NCBI GenBank assembly: GCA_020846145.1
Contig: JADLEL010000060.1
Coordinates: 1 to 50,123 of the forward strand
Origin: Pirellulales bacterium
Lineage (GTDB): Bacteria > Planctomycetota > Planctomycetia > Pirellulales > Thermoguttaceae
Direction: 5' to 3'
Length of the DNA stretch: 50,123 bases
Part shown: in pieces, positions 1-8,728 of the stretch
Layout of the letters: the number at the start of each line of letters is the position of its first letter
How positions within the stretch are numbered: the stretch's first letter is position 1
Position numbers and translations under genes: made by a program
The notes under the pieces: model-generated
Seen by the model: only the letters and a program-made list of their open reading frames with translations
Told to the model about the DNA's origin: nothing
Databases searched by the model: none

Positions 1-1
1 A

Positions 2-1960
2 ACGCTCCATTGGGACCACGTCGGCGACGCCTTGACCTACTATCCGGGCGAAATCGTGAAGGCCGGCGGGACTTACGAAACGGAGAGAGCGGTCGTGGGC
101 GTGTTTCGGAATCTCGGCAAGCGCTGGTTGGGCATGGACCAAGGCGTGCGGGAATGGATCGTCGAGTATCACGAGCACGTCTCGATATACATGGACAAAT
201 GGCCTTATGCCTATTGCGAAGGCTGGTCGGTCGGCCTGAAGATTCTGGGACCGTTGGAGGATCCCAAGCTTCTGGACCGGCGGATGGCGCGGGCGGCAAG
301 CATGGGTATCCGCTACATGGACGGTTACGAACCCATGAATCAAGTCATGGGAATGCCCAAGGAATTGGTCAAACAATGGGTGGAAGCCGCCGACCGCCAC
401 CACATCGACACCGGTTGGTGGATCGACTTCGGCTCGAAGAATACTTGGGGCGGCCCGCTGCCGGCGGTCGAGCATCTACCCTGCAGGCTTTCTCCCGAGG
501 CGGAAGCCACTTTCAAGAAACTCGCGGAGTTCGTCAAAGAGCATCATTTGCGGTCGTTCCACTGGGGCGATTTCCTGCGCATCTGGCCCTGCAACGATCC
601 GAGCCACGGGCATGTGCCGGGCAAGTACTCCATTTACGCCCAGGGGAAACGGATCATCAAATTCGGCGAGGACCTGCGCGCGGCCAGTCCGGGACTGGTC
701 TTGAACGCGGACCGCGGCTGGATCAATCCGCAGTACGCGCGTTACGTCGAACACGGCCAGCATATCGATGCATTCGATCATCGTCCCGCCGCCGCCCCGG
801 ACATTCACATCGATCGCCTCTACGCGTCGATGAATCGGCGGTATCAATTCGTGCATAACGGCCTTTACCTGCACTCTTGGACGCGGAACCTGAATTGCGT
901 TAATCACTTCGGCCAGGAATCGACGCGCCAGGACAGCCCCGGATTCCGCTTCGGATTGCTCAGCGCGCTGAGTATCACGGCGTCGGTAACCTTCAACGAA
1001 TTTCCCGACGAAACCTCGGAAAGCGACCAGAATTTCTCGCGGCAGTGGTTGGCTTGGGCCAGAACCAACAAGGATTACCTGAAACAAGGGGACGTCCTCT
1101 TCGACCGGACGTTCGGCTGGGTGAACGATTCGTTTCAAGGAAATCCGGAGACTTTGTGCGGCATGGCCCACCTTCGCAAAGACCGGGGCTACGTCTTCTT
1201 GATGAATTACGCGCCGCTCGACCAGATCGCCGAGTTCGATCTCGCGCTCGATGCGCCCGCGAACTCTCGTTTCGCGGTGCATGAGGTCTTCCCCGGCGGA
1301 ATGGCCTTGAAGGGACCGGCGGAAGGATTGTATCCGCAGGGCGGAAAGCTGCGGATTACGGTGCCCGGCTATCAAGTTCGCGTTCTATGGCTCGAACCGG
1401 CGACCTCCGCGGTCGGCAAAGTGGAGCGCGAGGATGCCCGCGCCACAGCCTACCAACGCTTTCTCGGCCAGTGGTCGATCGCCGAGAAAAAAGCCGGCGC
1501 GGCGGTGTTGAAGTCGCAATTCACGTTCCCCGCGGGCGGCGGGGAGTATCTGTCGCAGTCCGTGCCGGGATCGCAGTGGCGGAAGGAACCTTGGGCCTAT
1601 AATAAGGCATACTTGGTGCTCCAGTTCAAGGACGAGGGGCGCGATTTGAACGACCACTGGATTCCCGACGCCCTGTACGGCCCGAAAACGAAAGCCGGCG
1701 CGGAAGCAGCGCGAATCAACGACGTTTCCAAACCGGTCTATGCCTTTAACACGAGCGCTTCGAGATACCAAGTCCCCGGCATGACGCGCTGCTATTTCGT
1801 GGAACTTTCGGCGGAAACGAAAGTCGGCGCGACCAACGAGATCGAACTGACCGTTCCCGTCGTTGCCGGGCTGACTTTCAGCGGAGCTTATCTGGACCTG
1901 CCCGACCAAATGCCCGTGGGAGAGTTGGGCGAAAAAATAGCGGGGGACGTTGATCAATAG
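2..1960 (+). CDS. Glycoside-hydrolase-like protein, 5'-truncated by the window edge
   Basis: The frame is open from base 2, so the real start lies outside the window; the TTG at 32 is internal, because the upstream codons read in frame as TLHWDHVGDA. The 652 visible residues look like a (beta/alpha)8 carbohydrate-active enzyme followed by beta-sandwich parts. Runs rich in Trp, Asp and Glu (YMDGYEPMNQVMG, HIDTGWWIDFGSKNTWGG, SFHWGDFLRIWPCND, LNADRGWIN) resemble strand ends of an alpha-galactosidase or GH36/GH27-type barrel. The region after about residue 400 (FLMNYAPLDQIAEFDL...) resembles the C-terminal sandwich that follows such barrels, and the last ~160 residues form another beta-rich domain. 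No family is assigned. Catalytic acids cannot be named without alignment. The stop at 1960 is followed by a 56-bp gap to the convergent phosphatase. Confidence 0.6.
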   Translation, partial: TLHWDHVGDALTYYPGEIVKAGGTYETERAVVGVFRNLGKRWLGMDQGVREWIVEYHEHVSIYMDKWPYAYCEGWSVGLKILGPLEDPKLLDRRMARAASMGIRYMDGYEPMNQVMGMPKELVKQWVEAADRHHIDTGWWIDFGSKNTWGGPLPAVEHLPCRLSPEAEATFKKLAEFVKEHHLRSFHWGDFLRIWPCNDPSHGHVPGKYSIYAQGKRIIKFGEDLRAASPGLVLNADRGWINPQYARYVEHGQHIDAFDHRPAAAPDIHIDRLYASMNRRYQFVHNGLYLHSWTRNLNCVNHFGQESTRQDSPGFRFGLLSALSITASVTFNEFPDETSESDQNFSRQWLAWARTNKDYLKQGDVLFDRTFGWVNDSFQGNPETLCGMAHLRKDRGYVFLMNYAPLDQIAEFDLALDAPANSRFAVHEVFPGGMALKGPAEGLYPQGGKLRITVPGYQVRVLWLEPATSAVGKVEREDARATAYQRFLGQWSIAEKKAGAAVLKSQFTFPAGGGEYLSQSVPGSQWRKEPWAYNKAYLVLQFKDEGRDLNDHWIPDALYGPKTKAGAEAARINDVSKPVYAFNTSASRYQVPGMTRCYFVELSAETKVGATNEIELTVPVVAGLTFSGAYLDLPDQMPVGELGEKIAGDVDQ

Positions 1961-2016
1961 TTCCTCTTGCGGATTCAAGCGTGGAGTGGATCGCACGCTA
2001 GATCGCGCACGTCGAT

Positions 2017-3480
2017 TTAGCGAATTGCTTCCCGCTCCATCGCCGCTTTCATTACCCGAAACACCGCGGTATTATCGACGTATTCGCCGGAGATGTTCCA
2101 AACGGCGGCGGCCATTTCGTCCTTGCCTTTGACGAGCTTCTTGAAGCGTTCGGCGTCCGCGCCCCGCGCGTAGAGCGGCACCAGGCTGTTGGCGTGGCCG
2201 GCGTGGTTGTGCTTCATGCCGGGCATTTTTCCCGGGCCGTTATCGACGAGCGGCTGATAGGGGGTTTTGTCCGAATCCGGCCCCCAAAGATTTCCGCATT
2301 CGTGGTCCGCCGTGAGGATCAGCAGCGTATCGTCCCAGCCGCCGTTTTGCTCGATCCATGCCACTACCGCATCGACGGCCTGCACGAAATCGACCTGCTC
2401 CTCGATCGTCCGCTCGGGCTGGTTGGCGTGATTGGCCCAATCGACCGCGCCGCCCTCGATCATCAGATAAAAACCGTTGGGATTTTTCTCCAACGCGCGA
2501 ATGGCAGCCTTGCTCATCGCGGCCAGCGAGGGCACGCTCGCGGTAAGCGGAGTTTCGAACGGTTCGACCGGCGGGCGTTTTTCGCCGCCGGAACCGAGGG
2601 TGACGCGCGCGCGTTTTTGCTGCAAGGTCGTCGCCACCTGGGGAATTCCCAGCAATTTGGCCGGCGGTGGTTCGTTCCCTTCGGCCAGTTTTTCGAAATC
2701 TTCCTTGTTTTCGAGCAGTTTCCATCCGGCCGGGTGGCGGTCGTTCTTCAGCAGTTCCCACGTCTTTTTCCCGCCGACGTAAGTGTAGTCCGACGGTTTC
2801 GGTTTCTTCCTGGGCCGGCCGTCGGCGTCGAAATCGGGATTGCCCGCGCCCATAATCACGTCGAGCCATGCCGCGCCGAGCATTTCGTTGGCGATCTCGG
2901 CGAGATTATTCCGGCTGACGTTGTGCGCGCCCCCGAATCCGCTGGGGGTGGCGTGGCTCCAGGGCACCGAGGTAACGACGCCGGCCGACTTGCTCCGCGA
3001 CTTGGCGATTTCGGCAATCGTCGCGCCGATCATCGGCCGATTCCGGTTGTCCCAATTGATCGAGGTGTTGTAGGTTTTTCGCCCGCTCGCCATGGCCGTG
3101 GCGGCCGCCGCCGAATCGGTGGGCGTGCTCTTCAAATACGCATAGCCCGCGAATTCGCCGGGCTTGGATTCGATCCGCGATGCATCCCAGGCCTTAAAAG
3201 GATCGTACGCCACCGCTTTGTCCTGTTCGTCGTTGCCGGTGGGTTTGTTCTTGCGGTTCAAGGGATAGGTCGCGCAGGATAATTTCACCCAGCCCGGCCG
3301 ATCGTACGCCTGCTTGCCGACTTTCCCCTGATACATGCTCGCAGCCAACCAGGAGTTGTAGCCCGCCCCGTCGCTAATCATGACGATCACGTTTTTCGCC
3401 GCCTGCGCCGACGAAATCGCCAGAACCGAAAACAGAATCGCCACCGAGAAAACGAAAGAGATTTTTTTGCGGAAGTACAT
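2017..3480 (-). CDS. Secreted alkaline phosphatase
   Basis: A 487-residue PhoA-superfamily alkaline phosphatase that hydrolyses phosphate monoesters outside the cytoplasm. I chose the ATG at 3480 because it begins a good Sec signal peptide (MYFRKKISFVFSVAILFSVLAISSAQA); the frame is open further upstream but adds only hydrophilic sequence. Seen: the first metal ligand region (NVIVMISDGAG), the nucleophile loop (TPTDSAAAATAMASG, with the Ser after Asp), the metal-binding TADHECGN and the late histidine-rich KHNHAGHANSLVP. Length and motif order are normal for bacterial monomeric or PhoA-like enzymes. It lies downstream of, and on the same strand as, the sigma-54 activator gene, separated by 192 bp, so co-regulation is possible but not shown. 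Confidence 0.9.
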   Translation of the reverse strand: MYFRKKISFVFSVAILFSVLAISSAQAAKNVIVMISDGAGYNSWLAASMYQGKVGKQAYDRPGWVKLSCATYPLNRKNKPTGNDEQDKAVAYDPFKAWDASRIESKPGEFAGYAYLKSTPTDSAAAATAMASGRKTYNTSINWDNRNRPMIGATIAEIAKSRSKSAGVVTSVPWSHATPSGFGGAHNVSRNNLAEIANEMLGAAWLDVIMGAGNPDFDADGRPRKKPKPSDYTYVGGKKTWELLKNDRHPAGWKLLENKEDFEKLAEGNEPPPAKLLGIPQVATTLQQKRARVTLGSGGEKRPPVEPFETPLTASVPSLAAMSKAAIRALEKNPNGFYLMIEGGAVDWANHANQPERTIEEQVDFVQAVDAVVAWIEQNGGWDDTLLILTADHECGNLWGPDSDKTPYQPLVDNGPGKMPGMKHNHAGHANSLVPLYARGADAERFKKLVKGKDEMAAAVWNISGEYVDNTAVFRVMKAAMEREAIR

Positions 3481-3672
3481 CGTGTTGCGGATCGTGAGGA
3501 TGATTGAGGATGGGGAATGCCATGCCGAATCGGAGGCGACGGCATAGCTTGAAGGCGGGATATTCGAAGCACGATTGTGCCCCGTTCGCACTCTCATTAT
3601 AAGTGATGGAAGAAGTAGAATCAACCGATCACTGGGGTCTTGCGTTGGGTATTCCGTTAGTTTTCGGTTAAA

Positions 3673-5247
3673 TTATTCCTTTGGCGAACGGAATGTTTTC
3701 CAATCCACGCCCAATTTTCGCATTTTAGCCCGTAGCGTGTGTGGATTGATTTGCATCGCATTCGCCGCGCCGAACGGCCCTTCGATGCGCCCCTTGGCGG
3801 CCGCAAGCGCGGCCTCGATATGCCGTCGAACGACCGCGTTCAGTGGTTCGAGATCCATTTCCGCCGGCGGAGCAATGCCGGCCGATCGGGGGCTTGCATC
3901 GGGAATCGCCAGCGCATGGCGCGTGCCCACGCCGAGCGCCTTGGCCACTTCGAGCGTTTTTCCGTCGCCCAAAATCGCCGCCCGATCGATTACCGTCCCC
4001 AATTCGCGGATATTGCCCGGCCACGGATAGCTCGCCAGTAATTCCAAATCCACCGTCGTCGGCTTGACCGGGGCCAATCCGAACCGGGTCGCCGCCCGCG
4101 CGGCAAAATGCTCGACCAGCCGCGGAATGTCCTCGCGGCGTTCGCGGAGCGTGGGGAGTACGATGGGAAACACCGCGATCCGATACCAGAGGTCCTCGCG
4201 AAACCGCCCTTCGGCGACCATCGCCGCCAGATCGCGGTGCGTGGCGGCCACGATCCGCACGTTCACGTGGATCGATTGCTCGCCGCCGACGCGCTCCATC
4301 CAGCCGTCCTGCAAGATGCGCAACATGCGGACCTGCGCCGGCAGCGGCAAGTCGCCGATTTCGTCGAGAAAGAGCGTGCCGCCATTGGCCCGCTCGAACC
4401 AGCCGCGGCGGCTTTCGACCGCGCCGGTGAATGCGCCGCGTTCGTGCCCGAAAAGCTGCGAATCGATCAGCTCCGGCGGAATCGCGCCGCAATTGACCCG
4501 ATCGAACGGTCCCGAACTTCGATGCGAACGGCTGTGGATCGCCCGCGCGACGAGTTCCTTGCCGGTGCCCGTTTCGCCGAGGATCAACACTGGCGCGTCG
4601 GAGGGCGCGACCAATTCCACGCGCTCCATGACCGACCGCAAGCCCGACTCCGCGCCGACGACGGTGTCGCCGATTTGTTTGCGGCCCAGCCGCGCGAGCA
4701 AGGACCGCCGATCCGCTTCGGCCGCTTCGCGGAGCGCGGCCATTTCGCGCAGGCGTTGATCGTTTTCCAGGGCGATCGAAAACGGCTCCAGCAGTCTTTC
4801 CGCCAACGCCAGATGCCGCTCCTCGAAGGTGCAATTCACCGCCGCCGTCAACAACAAAATCCCCGTCGGCTCGTTCGCTTTTCCCAGCGGACCGGCCAGA
4901 ATCTCTCCCTCGATCCCGGCGGGCACTAGAAATCCCAATTTCCCATCCGCCAAACTTTGCCGATTCCCCCGCTCGACCGCCCCCCGCGCGCACCACGCCG
5001 AAAACGCCGCCAACTGCTCGGGCGTGCCCGGCGAGAAACCGTCCGGCAGCGCGGCATTCGGCTGCTTCAATCCCACGGCCACGGTCTCGAAACCGCATCG
5101 CCCTCGATCGAACCGCCGAATCCAGATGTGATCCAAAGGGAGCCATTGCAGCAACAGCGCGGCGATATTATCCGCCGATCGACCGATCTCGATATGCCGG
5201 CACGCTTCGCGCCAGACCTTTAGCAAGACCGTTTGCAGTTCATTCAT
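3673..5247 (-). CDS. Sigma-54-dependent transcriptional activator (enhancer-binding protein)
   Basis: A 524-residue bacterial enhancer-binding protein that opens sigma-54 promoters by ATP hydrolysis. The ATG at 5247 gives MNELQTVLLKVW; an upstream in-frame start (5319) adds only 24 atypical residues. Residues 1-190 look like a GAF-type sensor domain (no CheY-like receiver and no phospho-acceptor seen). The AAA+ domain has Walker A GETGTGKE (about 224-231), the sigma-54 contact loop GAFTGA (about 271-276), Walker B TLFLDE (about 291-296), and the later ATHRDL and FREDLWYRIAVFPI segments. The C-terminus carries a Fis-type helix-turn-helix (AANAMQINPHTLRAKMRKLGV). It is divergent from the sulfate importer, whose upstream gap holds a sigma-54 promoter. 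I infer that the importer is its target and that its sensor reads a small sulfur-related ligand. The ligand is not identifiable from sequence. Confidence 0.9.
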   Translation of the reverse strand: MNELQTVLLKVWREACRHIEIGRSADNIAALLLQWLPLDHIWIRRFDRGRCGFETVAVGLKQPNAALPDGFSPGTPEQLAAFSAWCARGAVERGNRQSLADGKLGFLVPAGIEGEILAGPLGKANEPTGILLLTAAVNCTFEERHLALAERLLEPFSIALENDQRLREMAALREAAEADRRSLLARLGRKQIGDTVVGAESGLRSVMERVELVAPSDAPVLILGETGTGKELVARAIHSRSHRSSGPFDRVNCGAIPPELIDSQLFGHERGAFTGAVESRRGWFERANGGTLFLDEIGDLPLPAQVRMLRILQDGWMERVGGEQSIHVNVRIVAATHRDLAAMVAEGRFREDLWYRIAVFPIVLPTLRERREDIPRLVEHFAARAATRFGLAPVKPTTVDLELLASYPWPGNIRELGTVIDRAAILGDGKTLEVAKALGVGTRHALAIPDASPRSAGIAPPAEMDLEPLNAVVRRHIEAALAAAKGRIEGPFGAANAMQINPHTLRAKMRKLGVDWKTFRSPKE

Positions 5248-5330
5248 CTTGATTTCCAATGTGGGGGGTTGCCGTAAATATCGATAAAGAAATGTTTTTA
5301 CTGTGATTTTTCCCGACAATCACGGACAAA

Positions 5331-5345
5331 TGGCTTACGATTTGC
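5331..5345 (+). promoter_or_regulatory. Candidate sigma-54 (-24/-12) promoter for the sulfate importer
   Basis: TGGC at 5331-5334 and TTGC at 5342-5345 sit in the exact spacing of the TGGCAC-N5-TTGC consensus, with the GG and GC doublets in register. It points at sbp (ATG 5566), which would leave a leader of about 210 nt. The middle of the -24 element (TTA in place of ACG) is non-consensus. A sigma-54 activator gene starts 84 bp away on the other strand. Confidence 0.55.
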
Positions 5346-5385
5346 TTTTCAATTGCAAAAACGATCATTTTACCAAAAAAAGTGC

Positions 5386-5418
5386 TTTTACAGTAAATAT
5401 AACAGAGTATCTGTAAAA
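5386..5418. promoter_or_regulatory. Inverted TTTTACAG / CTGTAAAA operator-like pair
   Basis: TTTTACAG (5386-5393) and its exact reverse complement CTGTAAAA (5411-5418) are 17 bp apart. The first also forms the 11-bp palindrome TTTACAGTAAA (5387-5397). A related TTTTTACTGT occurs at 5295-5304. They lie in the AT-rich gap between the activator and sbp, and could be binding sites for the activator or for another regulator. Confidence 0.35.
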
Positions 5419-5485
5419 TAAGATAGCATTATTCCGTTATATTTGCTAGTATTATCGGCAAAGTAACATCTGTATTATGATCGAT

Positions 5486-5498
5486 ATTGTAATACAAT
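5486..5498. promoter_or_regulatory. 13-bp palindrome upstream of sbp
   Basis: ATTGTAATACAAT is a perfect odd palindrome 67 bp before the sbp start, in the same AT-rich gap. It could be an operator or a leader hairpin; nothing further can be said. Confidence 0.25.
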
Positions 5499-5565
5499 GG
5501 ATTTATTGTTAAAATGATCGCTTCAAACGGAACCGCAATTCCCAACACGAGAATGGAGTATCTTC

Positions 5566-6681
5566 ATGGCCGGTCGATTTGAAATACGTTGGATTGTTGC
5601 CTTCCTGGGATTTTTTTCCCTCGTAAGCCTCATTTCCGGCTGCAAAGTTCGGTCGGGGAATGAATCGAAAACCAACGGAACCTCGGACAATTCGCCCGTC
5701 GAGTTGCTCAACGTCTCTTACGATCCCACGCGGGAATTTTACGCGGAGTTCAACGCCGCCTTTGCCGAAGATTGGGAAAAGAATCACGGGCAAAAGGTTA
5801 CCGTAAGCCCTAACCACGCCGGATCGGGCAAGCAAGCGCGCAACGTCATCGAAGGGCTGCCGGCCGACGTGGTTACGCTGGCCTTGGCCTACGATATCGA
5901 CGCCATCAGCGAAAAATCGGGCTTGTTGTCGAAAGATTGGCAATCGCGGCTCCCCGAAAACAGTACTCCCTATACTTCGACCATCGTTTTCCTCGTTCGC
6001 AAGGGAAACCCCCAAGGGATCAAGGATTGGCCCGATTTGCTCAAGCCCGGCGTGGAAGTCGTAACCCCCAACCCGAAGACTTCCGGCGGCGCGCGTTGGA
6101 ATTATTTAGCGGCTTGGGGCTACGCCTTGAAGCGCGAGTTGGGCGATTTCGCCAAGCTTAAAGACCCCAAGGCAGCCGCGGAAGTCGCGAAAGCCCAAGA
6201 GAAGGCGAAGCAGTTCACCAAGGAGCTTTTCCGGCACGTGCAGAAGCTCGATATCGGCGCCCGCGACTCGACCAATACCTTCGTGCGAAATCGACAGGGC
6301 GACGTGCTCCTGGCGTGGGAAAACGAGGCCTATCTCTCCTTGAAAGAAAGCCCCGGCCAATTCGAGATCGTTACCCCTTCGCTCAGCATCCTGGCCGAGC
6401 CGCCCGTCGCCGTCGTCGATAAAAACGTCGCGAAACACGGAACGCGGAAGGTCGCCGAGGCCTACTTGAAATTTTTATACGCCCCCACCGGCCAGACCTT
6501 GGCGGCGAAACACTATTACCGGCCCCGATATAATAAGGACGTTCCCGAAGAATTGTTGAAGAAGTTCACCTTTGCCGAACTGTTCACCGTCGATGAAATT
6601 TTCGGCGGATGGCGGAAGGCCCACGCCGAACACTTCAAGGACGGAGGCATTTTCGACCAGATCTACTCCGCCGTGCAGTAA
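5566..6681 (+). CDS. sbp: Sulfate-binding lipoprotein of the sulfate ABC importer
   Basis: A periplasmic sulfate-binding component that delivers sulfate to the CysTWA permease. The 371-residue product starts with a lipoprotein signal whose lipobox LISGC puts the lipidated Cys at about residue 26, so it is membrane-tethered rather than freely periplasmic. The body matches the Sbp/CysP family closely as I know it: [75 protein letters not shown] and [18 protein letters not shown]. Compared with E. coli Sbp there is an extra charged helix (about residues 193-220, [20 protein letters not shown]). A GGAG ribosome site lies 10 bp before the ATG. It is the first gene of an sbp-cysT-cysW-cysA operon, behind the sigma-54 promoter candidate. 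Confidence 0.95.
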   Translation: MAGRFEIRWIVAFLGFFSLVSLISGCKVRSGNESKTNGTSDNSPVELLNVSYDPTREFYAEFNAAFAEDWEKNHGQKVTVSPNHAGSGKQARNVIEGLPADVVTLALAYDIDAISEKSGLLSKDWQSRLPENSTPYTSTIVFLVRKGNPQGIKDWPDLLKPGVEVVTPNPKTSGGARWNYLAAWGYALKRELGDFAKLKDPKAAAEVAKAQEKAKQFTKELFRHVQKLDIGARDSTNTFVRNRQGDVLLAWENEAYLSLKESPGQFEIVTPSLSILAEPPVAVVDKNVAKHGTRKVAEAYLKFLYAPTGQTLAAKHYYRPRYNKDVPEELLKKFTFAELFTVDEIFGGWRKAHAEHFKDGGIFDQIYSAVQ

Positions 6682-6745
6682 GCGCATGCCGGCGAAAGAC
6701 CTTACGCGAAACCGGGAGGGCGCGGTTCCCGGCAACAGACGATCT

Positions 6746-7591
6746 ATGAAACCTCTCGCCCGACCGCAATGGAAACACCACAGCGTCTTGCCCGGCTTCG
6801 GGCTGACGATGGGATTTTCGTTGCTTTATTTGAGCCTCATCGTGCTCATTCCCCTCGCGGCGCTGTTTCTCAAATCGACGACCATCGGCCGGCCGGAGTT
6901 TTGGAGCACGATGAGCAATCCCCGCGTGCTGGCTTCGTTCAAGCTGACGTTCGGCGCCTCGTTCGCCGCCGCCGCGATCAACGGCATTTTCGGGCTGATC
7001 GTCACCTGGGTCTTGGTGCGGTATTCTTTTCCGGGCAAGAAGATCCTCGACGCGATGATCGACCTTCCCTTCGCTATGCCGACGGCCGTATCGGGCATCG
7101 CGCTGACCTACATCTATTCCACCCACGGATGGATCGGAAAAATACTCGACCGATATTTCGGCCTGGAAGTCGCCTATACGCCGCTGGGAATCGTCGTCGC
7201 GCTGACCTTTATCGGCTTGCCGTTCGTGGTCCGCACGCTGCAGCCGGCCCTCGAAGACCTCGAGTCGGGCATCGAAGAAGCCGCCGCGAGCCTGGGCGCG
7301 ACCCGCGCGCAGACGTTCCTCCGCGTGATCCTGCCCACGATCCTCCCCGCCTGGCTCACCGGATTCGCCTTGGCCTTCGCCCGGGCGCTGGGAGAATACG
7401 GCTCGATCGTGTTCATCGCCGGCAACAAGCCCATGAAAACCGAAATCGTTCCGCTGTTGATCGTCACCAAGCTCGAACAGTTCGAATACGGCCAGGCCGC
7501 GGCCATCGCCGTCGTTACGCTGTGCGCTTCGTTCCTGATTTTGTTATTCATCAATTTTTTGCAATGGTTGTCCCGGCGCTACGCAAGTTGA
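6746..7591 (+). CDS. cysT: Sulfate ABC transporter permease CysT (CysU)
   Basis: An inner-membrane permease subunit of the sulfate/thiosulfate importer, 281 residues, the usual length. I chose the ATG at 6746 because MKPLARPQWKHHSVLPGFGLTMG lines up with the start of known CysT proteins. An ATG at 6686, 5 bp after the sbp stop, would add 20 polar residues and cannot be excluded. About six membrane segments are visible. The ABC permease coupling loop reads EEAAASLGATRAQTFLRVILP (about residues 176-196). Also typical are DLPFAMPTAVSGIALTY and RALGEYGSIVFIAGN. The gap to cysW is 128 bp, long for this operon, and holds a perfect 52-bp palindrome. Confidence 0.93.
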   Translation: MKPLARPQWKHHSVLPGFGLTMGFSLLYLSLIVLIPLAALFLKSTTIGRPEFWSTMSNPRVLASFKLTFGASFAAAAINGIFGLIVTWVLVRYSFPGKKILDAMIDLPFAMPTAVSGIALTYIYSTHGWIGKILDRYFGLEVAYTPLGIVVALTFIGLPFVVRTLQPALEDLESGIEEAAASLGATRAQTFLRVILPTILPAWLTGFALAFARALGEYGSIVFIAGNKPMKTEIVPLLIVTKLEQFEYGQAAAIAVVTLCASFLILLFINFLQWLSRRYAS

Positions 7592-7601
7592 AAAAGTACT
7601 A

Positions 7602-7653
7602 CGTAGGTTATGCTTTAGCATAACACCGGTGTTATGCTAAAGCATAACCTACG
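7602..7653. repeat. Perfect 52-bp palindrome (REP-like) inside the cys operon
   Basis: Two 26-bp arms with no spacer are exact reverse complements, centred between 7627 and 7628. Each arm is itself a small hairpin (GTTATGCT, TT, AGCATAAC), so the transcript could fold as one long stem or as two small ones. It lies between cysT and cysW. Confidence 0.9.
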
Positions 7654-7719
7654 AGTTGGAAACGAACTCGCTCCCGCGTGGACGCGGGGGCCAAACGATT
7701 AAAAAATTCAACGCTTACG

Positions 7720-8619
7720 ATGTCCGACGCGATCGCGAAAAAAACTCCGAAAGCGGCTTCCTCGCACGGCAATCTGGCCATTGCCGAGTCGGGCTGGGTG
7801 CGCTATCTGCTGATCGGGACAACGCTCGCCTTTCTGGCGTTCTTTCTGCTCGTGCCGCTCGCGGCCGTATTCGCGCAAGCGTTCGACAAGGGCCTCGGCG
7901 TTTATTTTTCCTCCATCGTCGAATCCAATTCCTTGGCCGCGATTCGCCTCACCTTGTTCGTCGCGGCGATCGTCGTGCCGCTGAACACGCTTTTCGGCGT
8001 CGCGGCCGCGTGGGCCATCAGCAAATTCGAGTTCTGGGGCAAGAGCCTGCTGATCACGCTCATCGATCTGCCCTACAGCGTTTCGCCCGTCATTTCCGGC
8101 CTGGTCTTCGTGATGCTCTTCGGACGCCAAGGCTGGCTGGGGCCAACGCTCGACGAATACGACATCCGGTTGATCTTCACCGTCTCCGGCGTCGTGCTGG
8201 CCACGCTTTTCGTCACTTTTCCCTTCGTCGCGCGGGAGTTGATTCCGCTGATGCAATCGCAAGGCTCGGAGGAAGAGGAAGCCGCCCGCGTGCTCGGCGC
8301 CGGCGGCTGGAAGATTTTTTGGCGCGTCACCCTGCCGAACATCAAATGGGGCCTGCTCTACGGGGTGATCCTCTGCAACGCCCGCGCGATGGGCGAATTC
8401 GGCGCGGTCTCGGTGGTCTCCGGCCACATCCGCGGCCAGACCATCACCATGCCCTTGCAGGTCCAAATCTATTACGACGAATACAATGCCACGGCGGCCT
8501 TCGCCCTGGCGTCGCTTTTGGCCGGATTGGCGATCGTTACCCTGATTCTGAAAACGCTCCTGGAATGGAAAGTCGCCGATCATAAGACCGCCGAAGCGCA
8601 AGCGTATATTGGAGACTGA
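7720..8619 (+). CDS. cysW: Sulfate ABC transporter permease CysW
   Basis: The second membrane subunit of the sulfate importer, 299 residues from the ATG at 7720 (MSDAIAKK). A GTG at 7678 in the same frame would add 14 residues but overlaps repeat-derived sequence. Six hydrophobic segments are visible. Family-typical runs are DLPYSVSPVISGLVFVMLF, TFPFVARELIPLM, the coupling loop EEEEAARVLGAGGWKIFWRVTLP, and NARAMGEFGAVSVVSGHIRG. It pairs with CysT to form the channel. The gap to cysA (109 bp) contains short degenerate direct repeats. Confidence 0.95.
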   Translation: MSDAIAKKTPKAASSHGNLAIAESGWVRYLLIGTTLAFLAFFLLVPLAAVFAQAFDKGLGVYFSSIVESNSLAAIRLTLFVAAIVVPLNTLFGVAAAWAISKFEFWGKSLLITLIDLPYSVSPVISGLVFVMLFGRQGWLGPTLDEYDIRLIFTVSGVVLATLFVTFPFVARELIPLMQSQGSEEEEAARVLGAGGWKIFWRVTLPNIKWGLLYGVILCNARAMGEFGAVSVVSGHIRGQTITMPLQVQIYYDEYNATAAFALASLLAGLAIVTLILKTLLEWKVADHKTAEAQAYIGD

Positions 8620-8631
8620 ACGGGGAAGTAT

Positions 8632-8689
8632 GAATGCTGAATGACGAATGACGAAGCACGAAGGACGAATGACGAAAGAATGACGAAGT
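8632..8689 (+). repeat. Degenerate short direct repeats (AATGACGAA type)
   Basis: A run of related 7-9-bp units (AATGACGAA, GAAGCACGAA, GAAGGACGAA, AATGACGAAAG) fills the gap between cysW and cysA. It does not look coding. Confidence 0.6.
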
Positions 8690-8728
8690 AAACAAGACCT
8701 ATTACCCAGGACCAAAGGCCCGACTGCC

